The notes beneath the pieces are model-generated. The model saw nothing but the letters and a program-made list of their open reading frames with translations. It had not been told where the DNA came from and did no database searches. Positions 10,175 to 18,656 of a DNA stretch of 64,000 bases are shown here, piece after piece. This stretch comes from Haliea sp. (GTDB lineage: Bacteria > Pseudomonadota > Gammaproteobacteria > Pseudomonadales > Halieaceae), in the NCBI GenBank assembly GCA_016704305.1, contig JADJAL010000005.1, positions 1-64,000 on the forward strand. The letters run 5' to 3'. Each line of letters opens with the position of its first letter. Within the stretch, counting starts at the first letter, position 1. The translations under genes and the position numbers were made by a program.

Positions 10175-11012
10175 TTATCCGGGCATGGCGAGCAGATTGC
10201 AATCCAGTTTGTCCAGTATCATTTCCGCGGTGTTGGTGTGGACCACGGCGGCGAAGCCGTCGCGCGCGGAATTGCCTATCACCACCGTGCTTGCCCCGAG
10301 CCGACGCGCGGTTTCGACGATAACATCGCCAGTCTCGCCCATCTCGATGTGCACCTGGTCATTGGGTACACCGCAAGCCCTGATCAGCTCGCCTGTATCC
10401 GGGCGGTTCGACAGTTCCGTGTACGCATTCACGAAGTGAACTTCCACGCTGGTCAAATTAAAAAGCTGCTGGCAGAACGCCACAATTCTCTGGTTCAAAT
10501 CATCGTAAGCCACGGCTTCGCCGCGAAATTGCACGGCCGCCAGGATGATGTGATCAGGGCTTGTTGTTGTGCTCCCGGATTTGACCAGCACGACAGGACA
10601 GGCGCACTCGCGTAACAGCACGCGATCGGAGGTGTTTTGCAGCAGGCGTCGGGTGGCGGAGCGCTTGTGCGAGGATTTAAACACCGCAGCGGCGCCGATA
10701 CGATCAGCGGCTTTCACAATAGCCTGGTACCAGTCCTGTTCCCACTCGACTTCAATCGCCACGGGGATCTGGCTGTCGACCAGCTCGGCGATGGTCGCGG
10801 CAACGATCTCTTTCTGCGCGGCGATCAGTTCTGCTTTTTTTCGCGAGCTTGCCGCCTGACATGGGCAATTTGGCGTAGATACAGGAATACACATGCAACG
10901 TGATATCGGTGCCGGCTTTCAGGGCGCTTTGGGCGAGGGCGGCGGCGCGTGCAAGCGCGGGCTGGGCATCGGTGGTGGGGTCGTAAACTACGAGTATGCA
11001 GCTGGATGGCAT
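10175..11012 (-). pseudogene. Universal stress protein (tandem Usp, UspE-like), frameshifted in an A7 run
   Basis: The product is a tandem-domain universal stress protein of about 279 residues. The first frame starts at ATG 11012, after an AGGAGA ribosome-binding site, and reads MPSSCILVVYDPTTDAQPA through to LAKK. The second frame carries the rest of domain 1 (IGAAAVFKSSHKRSATRRLL, CPVVLVKSG) and domain 2, ending with the nucleotide-site-like GASTVVIGNSARDGFAAVV. The frames meet at a run of seven A on the coding strand (window 10834-10840). Six A would give continuous ..LAKKAELIAAQKE. Transcript or replication slippage, or a sequencing error, are all possible. UspE-type proteins are cytoplasmic stress proteins. 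The gene lies 167 bp downstream of the Mo oxidoreductase on the same strand. Confidence 0.82.
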
Positions 11013-11179
11013 CAGGTGTCTCCTGTCGGGGTGCGTCGTGTCCAAGCGGGGCCGTGTTATAACACAAAGCCACCATTTTGGAAGTGCAGTAAATCAAGGC
11101 ATTGCGCGGCGGCGATTGGTTATCTCGAGCGCAGCCGCTGGGCGCGGGCACGGCGGACGCTAGCCTGGACCGATTGCGA

Positions 11180-13508
11180 TCAGGCCATCAGCTGCCCAGG
11201 AGTCACCGCTGCCTCGCCAGGATTCGCCAGGGTGACCCTGGCGGGTACGAACTTGTGGAACGGGGTACCCACAAAGCGATCGCGGTAGCGCGTACTGGTC
11301 AGTTCATTGGCGAACACGCCGGAGGGCAGCACGGTGCCCGTTTCATCGACGAAGCGCATACCCTGTCCGTTGGGTACCGAGACGGTGCCGGGCTGCATGC
11401 GCTCATCGTAGGCGAGGTCTATCAAGGTGGCCCCCGCCTCGGTTTCCAGTTTCACCAGGGCTCCGTCCGGCAAGTGGTAGCGCGCCGTCCTCCGGGTGCA
11501 TCGTCAGCGCGGTAACCTGGCGGCCCTTGGCCCAGCGCGGGTCGCGGATCGCGCAGTTGGCGGTGTAGGCGCGACGCGATCCGGCCACGAGAGAGAAAGG
11601 GTATTCATTACTGGTTGCCACGAGCGGTGCCAGTTTGTAGAGCTCTGCCACCTCGTCCAGCAATTCGCGAATGACCAGCTGCAATTTCCTGTCAGGGAAG
11701 GGCAGTCGCTGCCAGCAGTCCTCGTACTCGGACACGCCGATTACAACGGCGGTACTGGACTCGCGCAGCGCGTTGAACAGCTGGTTGCCGGCATTCGGAC
11801 CCGAGAATCCGGCGCGGGCGATCTCGGCGGGGTGCTTCATTGCGTACACCTGGCACAGCCCCCAGACCGGTGCGGTCGCGGCCTCCCCGTCACCGAGGTG
11901 CGGCCCCAGCGTGCGGTACATGACGTAGGGCAGCAGCTTGCCGATTTTGGGATTGGCAGCGGCCTCGGCAAAGAATGCAGCTTGGTAGGCTTCCAGGCCC
12001 CGGGCGCCGGCTGCGAACAGGGCATCCAGTTCGCCGGGCTCGAACACGCCCAGCGCCTCGATGAGTCGCGCGTGGATTTCCGGTTCGCCGAGGGTATTGG
12101 CCGCGGGTTCCAGCAGCGGTTTGCGCAGGTGGAAGATATTGGCCGGGAAATTGCGCGGGAAAAACGTGGCCTCCCACTTCTCATACTGCGTGGAAGCGGG
12201 GAGCACGTAATCGCATTCCATCGCCGTCTCGGTCATCGCGACATCCACTGCCAGGCTGAACTCCAGTGAGCGAATGGCTTGACGCAGCTTGCCGGATTCC
12301 GGCAATGAGTGCACCGGGTTGGAGCTCTCCACGATCAGCGCGCGCGGTCGCTCGGGGTGGTCATTGAGAATCTCCTCGGCGAGGAATGCGCCGGGGTACA
12401 GCCCGCTGACGATGGGCGCACCGGTCACCGGCAGGCGACCGACGCCGACCTCGCGTCCGTCCGCGTCCACACGGGCGCGGTGTGTGGCGATAATCGGCGC
12501 AAGTTGCGTGATCAGGCCGATGGTGCCGGGCTTACCGAAGTTCCCCGTCATTAGCATGGTCAGGAAGTTCAGATAGGTGACCAGCGTGGAGTGGGGCGCC
12601 ATCTGTATGCCGATATCCTCCTCCAGCGCAAACGTCTCGGCGTTGCCGATGACCTGGGCGGCCTGGCGCAGCAGCTCGGGTTGCAGACCGGCGAACACGG
12701 CGAACGCATCTACGGGGATCGTGCGGAAGTGGTCGATGATGTCCTGATAGCCCGTGGTGTGTTCCGCCAGCCAGGCCATCGGCAGGAGATCGGACTGCAC
12801 AATGTGGCCGAGGATCGCCGCCATGCACCAGGCATCCCGTCCTGCCTTCACGGCAAGGTGGATGTCCGCGTAGTCGGTGGTCTCGGACCTGCGCGGGTCG
12901 ATTACGATCAATGTGCGCGCGGGGTCTTTCCTGATGTCGCGCAGGAAGGTGCGGGCCTGGTCCATGCCGTTACTCATGAACGGGTTCTTGCCTATAAACA
13001 TCGCGACCTGCGCATGGTGCACGTCAATTTGCGGGCCCTCTCCGATCATGCGGCTGTACACCCACGACAGCCCGGTTTTCTCCTGCGAGATGGCGTTGGC
13101 CTTGTACTTGATGCCCAGTGCGCCGCGCAGGCCCAGCGCAGAAGCGCCGCCCAGGTGATTGCCCTGGCCGCCACCGCCGTAGTAGAAAATGCGCTCCCCG
13201 CCGTGGGTGTCGCGCACGGCTGCCAGTCGCCGGGCGATGTCGCGGATGGCGGTATCCCAGTCCACCGCCTCGTAGCTGCCGTCGGGGGTCCGGCGCATCG
13301 GCGACGTCAGGCGATTGCTGTTGTTCTGGTAGTAGTCGATACGGCTGGCCTTATTGCAGATGTACCCCTTGGAGGTAGGGTGGTCCTCGTCGCCCAGCAC
13401 CTTCACAAAACGGCGCCCATCCTCGCCGCCCAGCGCCACCTTGATGCCGCAGTTGACGAAACACAGGTTGCAGGCGGTGCTTTTCATTTCTGCGGTGGAT
13501 GCTGCCAT
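11180..13508 (-). pseudogene. Molybdopterin oxidoreductase with N-terminal [4Fe-4S] site, frameshifted near the C-terminus
   Basis: The product is an approximately 775-residue member of the DMSO-reductase superfamily. The N-terminus has a cysteine set CNLCFVNC followed by YICNKASR, matching CxxC-x3-C-x(n)-C for one [4Fe-4S] cluster. The MGD-binding segments follow (GGGGQGNHLGG, GKNPFMSNG, VIDPRRSETT), and the C-terminal dinucleotide-binding domain ends as PDGALVKLE...EAAVTPGQLM. After MHPEDG the frame is lost near 11485; skipping one G gives MHPEDARYHLPDGALVKLE, the expected continuation. I chose ATG 13508 because GGAG precedes it. No subunit genes for electron transfer accompany it and the substrate is unknown. 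It is transcribed away from the HxlR regulator gene, whose product may control it. Confidence 0.85.
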
Positions 13509-13563
13509 GGCGCTCTCCAGGATGATCAATACACGGAACGGCCAGTGATTCTAATAATTTATG

Positions 13564-13663
13564 GTTTCTTTAAGCAACTAATAAAACTCGAGCTAGCGCC
13601 TCCACGATAGAATTAGCGACTATATCGGTTCCTCTGCTTATACCAATGGTTCCCTAAGGCAAC
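13564..13663. promoter_or_regulatory. Pair of palindromic operator-like sites between the Mo oxidoreductase and hxlR
   Basis: Two related 15-bp imperfect palindromes lie in the 196-bp divergent spacer: GTTTCTTTAAGCAAC at 13564-13578 and GTTCCCTAAGGCAAC at 13649-13663. They match at 11 of 15 positions, and each has half-sites related by two-fold symmetry (GTTnCYT and its complement). The four bases preceding each (ATGG) and the CTAA-like bases following are also similar. The spacing is 85 bp, about eight helical turns. The position and symmetry fit binding sites for the adjacent dimeric HxlR regulator, acting on both genes; this is inference. Confidence 0.5.
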
Positions 13664-13704
13664 TAAATGTTGTGCGCTCCAGATGTTCCGCCTATGCTGC
13701 TGCG

Positions 13705-14202
13705 ATGAGCCGAACCTCACTCGAACACTGGCAGTGCAGCCTGGCCCGCAGCGCGGACATCGTCGGCGACAAATGGACACTGATGATCCTGCGCGACGCT
13801 TTCTTCGGCCTCAGCACCTTCTCCCAATTCCAGAAAAACCTGCAGATCGCGCGCAATGTGCTGAGCGATCGCCTCGACAAGTTGGTGCAGTACGGCATTT
13901 TGCGGCGCGAGCCGGTGCGCCCGGGGGTCGAGCGCTATCGCTACCAGCTCACAGAGGCGGGACAGGAACTCTTTCCGGTCATCGTCGCCCTGACCCAGTG
14001 GGGCGACAAGTGGGTATTCGGTGCGCAGGGTGAACCGCTGGTGCTGGTTGATCGGGAAAAAGGTGCACCGGTGCAGGCAGTGGGCCTGCAGGCGCGGGAC
14101 GGGCGCTACCTGCGTGCCGCGGATGTCACGTTTGTCCCCGGACCCAATGCCCCGGCGGAACTGGTCGCACGGTATGCAAGGCAGCGGCCGCCGGAACGCT
14201 AG
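13705..14202 (+). CDS. HxlR-family transcriptional regulator
   Basis: This winged-helix regulator has 165 residues when started at ATG 13705 (MSRTSLEHWQCSLARSADI). The HxlR fold is clear: CSLARSADIVGDKWTLMILRDAFFG, then helix-turn-helix sequence FSQFQKNLQIARNVLSDRLDKLVQYGIL, then the wing REPVRPGVERYRYQLTEAGQELFPV. A C-terminal extension of about 60 residues after GDKWVFG suggests an additional dimerisation or ligand region. HxlR proteins usually sense redox or electrophilic signals, often through the N-terminal cysteine, and one Cys is present near residue 11. It is divergent from the Mo oxidoreductase and sits just before the steroid cluster, so it could control either. Confidence 0.88.
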   Translation: MSRTSLEHWQCSLARSADIVGDKWTLMILRDAFFGLSTFSQFQKNLQIARNVLSDRLDKLVQYGILRREPVRPGVERYRYQLTEAGQELFPVIVALTQWGDKWVFGAQGEPLVLVDREKGAPVQAVGLQARDGRYLRAADVTFVPGPNAPAELVARYARQRPPER

Positions 14203-14271
14203 CAGCGCATCCTCCACGATTGTTCATCGGGTCGGAGCCATGGGCTGCTACTGTGCCATCTTGGTGCGTAT

Positions 14272-14301
14272 TTCGTAATAAACTAATAAATATTCTACGA
14301 A
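14272..14301. promoter_or_regulatory. AT-rich inverted repeat upstream of fadD3
   Basis: TTCGTA at 14272-14277 and TACGAA at 14296-14301 form a 6-bp inverted repeat with an 18-bp AT-rich spacer. It lies about 75 bp before the fadD3 start, in the only non-coding stretch upstream of the steroid cluster. It could be part of the cluster promoter or a regulator site, for instance for one of the two Lrp-type proteins encoded just downstream. No matched partner site was found, so the call is weak. Confidence 0.25.
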
Positions 14302-14376
14302 TAGTTGTTTTCATACGGCGTGATACTGATTAATATACCCTCCCAGCCAATACTCGCTGCGAGCCCTATCGATAAC

Positions 14377-15960
14377 ATGTCGGAAGCACGGTATACAGCG
14401 CGCACCCTGCCACAGGTGATCGCCGAGTCGGCGGCTGCGCATGGTGCGAAAGTGGCCATCACCGACGGCGACGTCACACTGACGTACGCCGAGCTGGAGA
14501 CCGCACGCATACAATCAGCCCGGGCCTTCCTTGCCGCCGACCTGGGAAAAGGCGAGCGCATCGCCATCTGGGCGCCCAATATTTACCAGTGGATCGTCGC
14601 CGCGATTGGCGCGCAAAGTATCGGTGGCGTGCTGGTGCCGCTCAATACGCGGTACAAGGGGGCGGAGGCGGCCTACATCCTGCGTGCCAGCGGCGCGAAG
14701 ATGCTGTTCACGGTGGACGAGTTTCTGGGGGCGCGCTACCCCGACATGCTGGCCGATCAGTCCCTGCCCGCACTGCAGCGCACTGTGACATTGAGTGGCG
14801 CGGCGGCGAACTGCCAGACCTGGGAGGCGTTCCTTGCATCGGGCGAGGCGGTGTCGGCGGACGAGGTCACACGCCGCGCGGCGGCCCTGACACCTGACGA
14901 CACCCTGGACATCCTGTTTACCTCCGGCACCACTGGCAATCCCAAGGGCGTGGTGACCTGCCACGGCCAGAATATCCGCACCTTCGAGACCTGGAGTGCC
15001 ACCGTCGGCCTGCAAAGCTCCGACAACTACCTGATCATCAACCCCTTTTTCCACTCCTTCGGCTACAAGGCCGGTTGGCTGGCGGCGATCATCAGCGGCG
15101 CGCATATTCTCCCGGTGCTGAACTTTGACCTGGACACGGTGCTGGCGCAGATTGCACGTGACAAAATCTCGATGATTCCCGGCCCGCCCACGATCTACCA
15201 GTCGCTGCTGGCCCATCCCCGGCGCGGCGAGTACGACCTGTCCAGCCTGCGCCTCGCGGTAACCGGCGCGGCGCCGGTGCCGGTGGAACTGGTGCGGCAG
15301 ATGCGCGAGGTGCTGGGGTTCGAGGTGGTGGTCACCGCCTACGGCCTCACCGAGACCTGCGGCGTGGTGTCGATCTGTCGCGCCGATGACAGCGCCGAGC
15401 GTATTTCCCACACGTCGGGCTGCGCGATGGCCGGTACCGAAATCCAGTGTGTCGATAAGGCCGGGAAGGCGGTGGCCGCAGGCGTCGACGGTGAAATTTG
15501 GGTGCGCGGCTTTAACGTGATGCAGCAGTACTTCAACAACCCCGAAGCGACGGAGCAAGCACTAACTATCGACGGTTGGCTCAAGACCGGCGACGTCGGG
15601 GTGCTGGACGAGGACGGCTACGTGCGCATCACCGGGCGCATCAAGGAGATGTTTATTGTCGGCGGCTTTAACTGCTACCCGGCCGAGATCGAAAATATTC
15701 TCTGCGACATGCCAGGCATCGCCAGGGCAGCCGTCATCGGCGTACCCGATGAGCGCATGGGCGAGGTGGCCAGGGCGTTTCTGGTGCGGACCGCCGATGC
15801 CCAACCCGATGAGGCCGCCGTCATCGCATGGGCGCGCGACCACATGGCGAACTACAAGGTGCCGCGCTCCGTCGTGTTCCTGGAGGCGCTACCCATCAAC
15901 GCCGGCGGCAAGGTCGACAAGGCGGAGCTGGCAAAATTGTCGCCGGTGACAGCGCGATGA
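14377..15960 (+). CDS. fadD3: FadD3-type acyl-CoA ligase (steroid HIP-CoA ligase)
   Basis: The 527-residue ANL-superfamily ligase probably activates HIP, the propionate left after removal of steroid rings A and B, to HIP-CoA. Adenylation motifs are intact: P-loop LFTSGTTGNPKGV near residue 190, AYGLTETCG near residue 320, the hinge segment KTGDVGVLDEDGYVRITGR near residue 410, and a C-terminal lysine in GGKVDK. The FadD3 assignment rests on context: ipdA, ipdB, ipdC and echA20 follow directly, as in the mycobacterial KstR2 regulon. ATG 14377 is chosen because recognisable ligase sequence begins right after it; no strong ribosome-binding site is visible. The gene overlaps the next regulator by 4 bp (ATGA). 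Confidence 0.88.
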   Translation: MSEARYTARTLPQVIAESAAAHGAKVAITDGDVTLTYAELETARIQSARAFLAADLGKGERIAIWAPNIYQWIVAAIGAQSIGGVLVPLNTRYKGAEAAYILRASGAKMLFTVDEFLGARYPDMLADQSLPALQRTVTLSGAAANCQTWEAFLASGEAVSADEVTRRAAALTPDDTLDILFTSGTTGNPKGVVTCHGQNIRTFETWSATVGLQSSDNYLIINPFFHSFGYKAGWLAAIISGAHILPVLNFDLDTVLAQIARDKISMIPGPPTIYQSLLAHPRRGEYDLSSLRLAVTGAAPVPVELVRQMREVLGFEVVVTAYGLTETCGVVSICRADDSAERISHTSGCAMAGTEIQCVDKAGKAVAAGVDGEIWVRGFNVMQQYFNNPEATEQALTIDGWLKTGDVGVLDEDGYVRITGRIKEMFIVGGFNCYPAEIENILCDMPGIARAAVIGVPDERMGEVARAFLVRTADAQPDEAAVIAWARDHMANYKVPRSVVFLEALPINAGGKVDKAELAKLSPVTAR

Positions 15961-16451
15961 ACGACCTGTCTGCTCCCGCGCAACCCGCGCATATCGAACT
16001 GGATGCCATCGACCTGGCGATCATTGAATTGCTGAGGAAAGACGGGCGCATGCCGTATCGCGCCATCGCGCGCGAGCTGGATATCGCCGAGAATACTGTG
16101 CGTGCGCGCGTGCGCCGCATGGAGGAGTCCGACACCATGCGGGTGGTGGCGGTCACGGATATCGAAGCGGCCGGTTACGGCATGTTGCTGGCCATTGGCG
16201 TGCAGGTGGAAGGCCGCGCGCCGGAAGCGGTGGCGCGCGAGATGGCGGCTATCCGGGAAGTGTTTTCGGTCAATGTGGTGGTCGGCGCGCAGGACATCGA
16301 AATTCTCGTGGTGGCGCAGGACCAGGCGGCGCTGAACGAGCTGATCACCGACAAGTTGGGCGCGATACCCGGCGTGCGTCGCCTGACACCAGCGCTGGCG
16401 TTGGAGATTTTGAAGAACCAGCCCGACTGGGTGCCGTTCCATGCGGCGTAA
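15957..16451 (+). CDS. Lrp/AsnC-family transcriptional regulator 1
   Basis: The protein has 164 residues: an N-terminal HTH (DAIDLAIIELLRKDGRMPYRAI, then ELDIAENTVRARVRRMEES) and a C-terminal RAM/AsnC ligand domain (VVAVTDIEAAGYGMLLAIG onward). Lrp-type proteins form octamers and respond to small metabolites such as amino acids or CoA-pathway intermediates. The start codon is within the fadD3 stop (ATGA overlap) and the stop overlaps the next Lrp gene, so all three are translationally coupled. This makes a role in controlling steroid-ring catabolism likely, although known ring C/D regulons in actinobacteria use a TetR-type regulator, KstR2. Confidence 0.9.
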   Translation: MNDLSAPAQPAHIELDAIDLAIIELLRKDGRMPYRAIARELDIAENTVRARVRRMEESDTMRVVAVTDIEAAGYGMLLAIGVQVEGRAPEAVAREMAAIREVFSVNVVVGAQDIEILVVAQDQAALNELITDKLGAIPGVRRLTPALALEILKNQPDWVPFHAA

Positions 16452-16905
16452 GCTGGACCAGGCGGATGCCGCGATTGTCGAGCGCTTGTCGCGCGATGCC
16501 CGTGTCAGCAACCGCGAGATTGCCGAACAGCTGGGCGTGACCGAGGGCACCGTGCGCGCCAGGGTCAAGCGCATGGAGGAAGAGCGCCTCATCCGTATCA
16601 CGGCGGTGACCAACATCGACCGCTTCAAGGATGCCGCGCTCGCCTACATCTGGATCGAGGTGGAGCGCAGCGGACAGACGCGGGTAATTGCCGCAAAACT
16701 GGCAGAAATTGCCGAGCTGGGGTTTGTCGGCGTGATGCTCGGGCGCGCCGACATACTGGCCATTACGATGGTGCGCAACGCCGAACACCTGGCGGAATTC
16801 GTGCACCAGCGCATCAGCGTGATCGAGGGCGTGCGCGGCACGCGCAGCACGCTGGGGGTGAATTTTGTGAAGCACGATTACCGCGTGGCGCGGATCGTCA
16901 ACTGA
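16441..16905 (+). CDS. Lrp/AsnC-family transcriptional regulator 2
   Basis: The 154-residue paralogue of the preceding regulator has the HTH LDQADAAIVERLSRDARVSN plus AEQLGVTEGTVRARVKRMEEE, and a RAM domain (AVTNIDRFKDAALAYIWIEVE onward). The recognition helices of the pair are similar but not identical (ENTVRARVRRMEE versus EGTVRARVKRMEE), which suggests related operators or a mixed oligomer. It starts at ATG 16441, inside the 3' end of the first Lrp gene. It ends 26 bp before ipdA, whose ribosome-binding site AAGAGGGG lies in that gap. Confidence 0.9.
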   Translation: MRRKLDQADAAIVERLSRDARVSNREIAEQLGVTEGTVRARVKRMEEERLIRITAVTNIDRFKDAALAYIWIEVERSGQTRVIAAKLAEIAELGFVGVMLGRADILAITMVRNAEHLAEFVHQRISVIEGVRGTRSTLGVNFVKHDYRVARIVN

Positions 16906-16931
16906 TCGTCATCAAGAGGGGTAGCGAGACA

Positions 16932-17807
16932 ATGAACAAGCAAATGACAGCGGCGCAGGTCGTTGCACAACTCAAGGATGGCATGACCATCGGCATCGGC
17001 GGCTGGGGTCCCAGGCGCAAGCCGATGGCGCTCGTGCGCGAGATCCTGCGCTCCGATCTCAAGGACCTGACGATCGTGTCCTACGGCGGCGCCGACGTCG
17101 GCATGCTGTGCGCGGCGGGCAAGGTGAAGAAGGTCGTGTTCGCGTTTGTCTCGCTGGACTTTATTCCACTGGAACCGTATTTCCGCGAGGCGCGCCAGTC
17201 CGGCGCGATCGATGTGATGGAGATCGACGAAGGGATGATGCTGCTGGGACTGCGCGCAGCGGCGTGGGGCATTCCCTTCATTCCGACGGAAGTCGGGCTC
17301 GGCACTGATGTGATCAACAAGAACTCCGCCATCAAGGTGATCGACAGCCCGTATGACGACAAGGAGTGGGTGGCGATGCCGGCGCTGAAGCTGGATGCAT
17401 CGCTGCTGCACGTCGATAAGGCGGATGTGCGCGGCGTCTGCCAGATCGCCGGCCCCGATCACTATATGGATGACTGGTTCGCGCGCGCGGCGGCGAAAAC
17501 CTACGTGTCGTGCGATGAACTGGTGGAGACAGCGTATTTCCACGATCCCGCCCAGGCGCGCATGGTGCACTGGGAGCGTTCGGCGACCACGGGTGTTGTT
17601 CCTATCGCCGGCGGCGCCCACCCCTCGTCGTGCAGCCCGCTGTACGGCTTCGATGTGCCGCACTTCAAGGCCTACGTCGCCTCCGCGAAGGAGGAGGGTG
17701 GCTTCAAGGGCTACTGCGACAAATTCCTCGGCGCCTCGGAAGCGGAGTACCAGAAGAATGTCGGGGGCCTCGACGCCATCCGCTCTATTGCACTGCCCAC
17801 ATACTGA
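16932..17807 (+). CDS. ipdA: IpdA, alpha subunit of COCHEA-CoA hydrolase (steroid ring C opening)
   Basis: The 291-residue CoA-transferase-I-fold protein begins MTAAQVVAQLKDGMTIGIGG and has the GxGG(W)GxxRKP glycine-rich CoA site near residue 20. The family is named from CoA transferases, but in characterised steroid degraders IpdA and IpdB together hydrolyse the last carbocyclic ring (ring C) of COCHEA-CoA. The length agrees with mycobacterial IpdA (about 292). Assignment is supported by the immediate partner ipdB 33 bp downstream and by fadD3, ipdC and echA20 around it. The gene has a clear AAGAGGGG ribosome-binding site 11 bp before the ATG. Confidence 0.9.
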   Translation: MNKQMTAAQVVAQLKDGMTIGIGGWGPRRKPMALVREILRSDLKDLTIVSYGGADVGMLCAAGKVKKVVFAFVSLDFIPLEPYFREARQSGAIDVMEIDEGMMLLGLRAAAWGIPFIPTEVGLGTDVINKNSAIKVIDSPYDDKEWVAMPALKLDASLLHVDKADVRGVCQIAGPDHYMDDWFARAAAKTYVSCDELVETAYFHDPAQARMVHWERSATTGVVPIAGGAHPSSCSPLYGFDVPHFKAYVASAKEEGGFKGYCDKFLGASEAEYQKNVGGLDAIRSIALPTY

Positions 17808-17840
17808 TCGGCCCCTTTGATCGACCCTGGAGAAAAAATC

Positions 17841-18641
17841 ATGACAGCAGCAACGGATTACACCCTGGCGGAATTATGCATCGTCGCCGCCAGCCAAGCC
17901 TTCGCTAATGACGGCGAAGTATTGGCCACCGGTATCGGCGTGATTCCGCGCCTCGCGGCCAGCCTTGCGATGAAGACCAGCAACACGGACCTGATGATGA
18001 CCGATTCAGAAGCGTGGATGCTGAGCGAGCCGAATCCCATCGGCAATCGCCCGGCGGATTTTGTCCCGGCTCTCGAGAGTTGGATGGGTTTCTCGCGCAT
18101 CTTCGACAACGTGTGGAGCGGCAAGCGCCACGCGATGCTCGGCCCGACACAGATTGACAGGTTCGGCCAGTCCAACACCTCGGCGCTCGGCGGCACGTAT
18201 GAGAAGCCCAAGACAATGATGCTGGGCGCGCGCGGCTTCCCGGGTAACTCCATCTCACACCCGAACAGTTTTTTCGTGCCGGAGCACAACAGCCGTGTCT
18301 TCATGGACGGCGAATGTGATTTCGTCTCCTCCATCGGCTATAACCCTGCGCGCCTGCCCAAGGGCCACAAGTTGGACGATGTCGATATCCGCCTGGTGAT
18401 AACCAACCTGTGCGTGATGGATTTTGGCGGCCCGAACCACCAGATCCGGCTGGTCTCTCTGCATCCGGGTGTGACGGCGGAGCAGGTACAGCAGAACACC
18501 GGCTATCCGGTACATATTCCCGCCGAGGTGCCGGTGACCGCGGCGCCGACCGTGGAACAACTGGCTGTGATCGCCGCGCTGGACCCGCACAACCAGCGCG
18601 CGCAGCAGATTAAAGACAATCCGCCCGGTATCCGTGCGTAA
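17841..18641 (+). CDS. ipdB: IpdB, beta subunit of COCHEA-CoA hydrolase
   Basis: The 266-residue CoA-transferase beta-type subunit pairs with the preceding IpdA. Typical segments are ATGIGVIPRLAASLAMKT near residue 33, GPTQIDRFGQSN near residue 110 and GARGFPGN near residue 135. It forms a heteromeric ring-C hydrolase with IpdA, acting after EchA20 in the cytoplasm. The start is ATG 17841, preceded by GGAGAAA; an in-frame upstream codon at 17817 would place the initiator too far from any ribosome-binding site. The next gene starts 15 bp after the stop, so they are co-transcribed. Confidence 0.9.
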   Translation: MTAATDYTLAELCIVAASQAFANDGEVLATGIGVIPRLAASLAMKTSNTDLMMTDSEAWMLSEPNPIGNRPADFVPALESWMGFSRIFDNVWSGKRHAMLGPTQIDRFGQSNTSALGGTYEKPKTMMLGARGFPGNSISHPNSFFVPEHNSRVFMDGECDFVSSIGYNPARLPKGHKLDDVDIRLVITNLCVMDFGGPNHQIRLVSLHPGVTAEQVQQNTGYPVHIPAEVPVTAAPTVEQLAVIAALDPHNQRAQQIKDNPPGIRA

Positions 18642-18656
18642 CACGAGAACAGCGAC

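Noticed and set aside
10834..10840. Programmed -1 frameshift at the A7 run of the usp gene
   Set aside because: The zero frame is AAA AAA AGC and the needed shift is +1 (or -2). A -1 shift reaches TGA within a few codons, so a dnaX-like mechanism does not fit.
16932..18641. Acyl-CoA:acid CoA transferase (succinyl-CoA type)
   Set aside because: The alpha/beta subunits have the CoA-transferase fold, yet neighbours and lengths match the ring-C hydrolase IpdAB of steroid catabolism.
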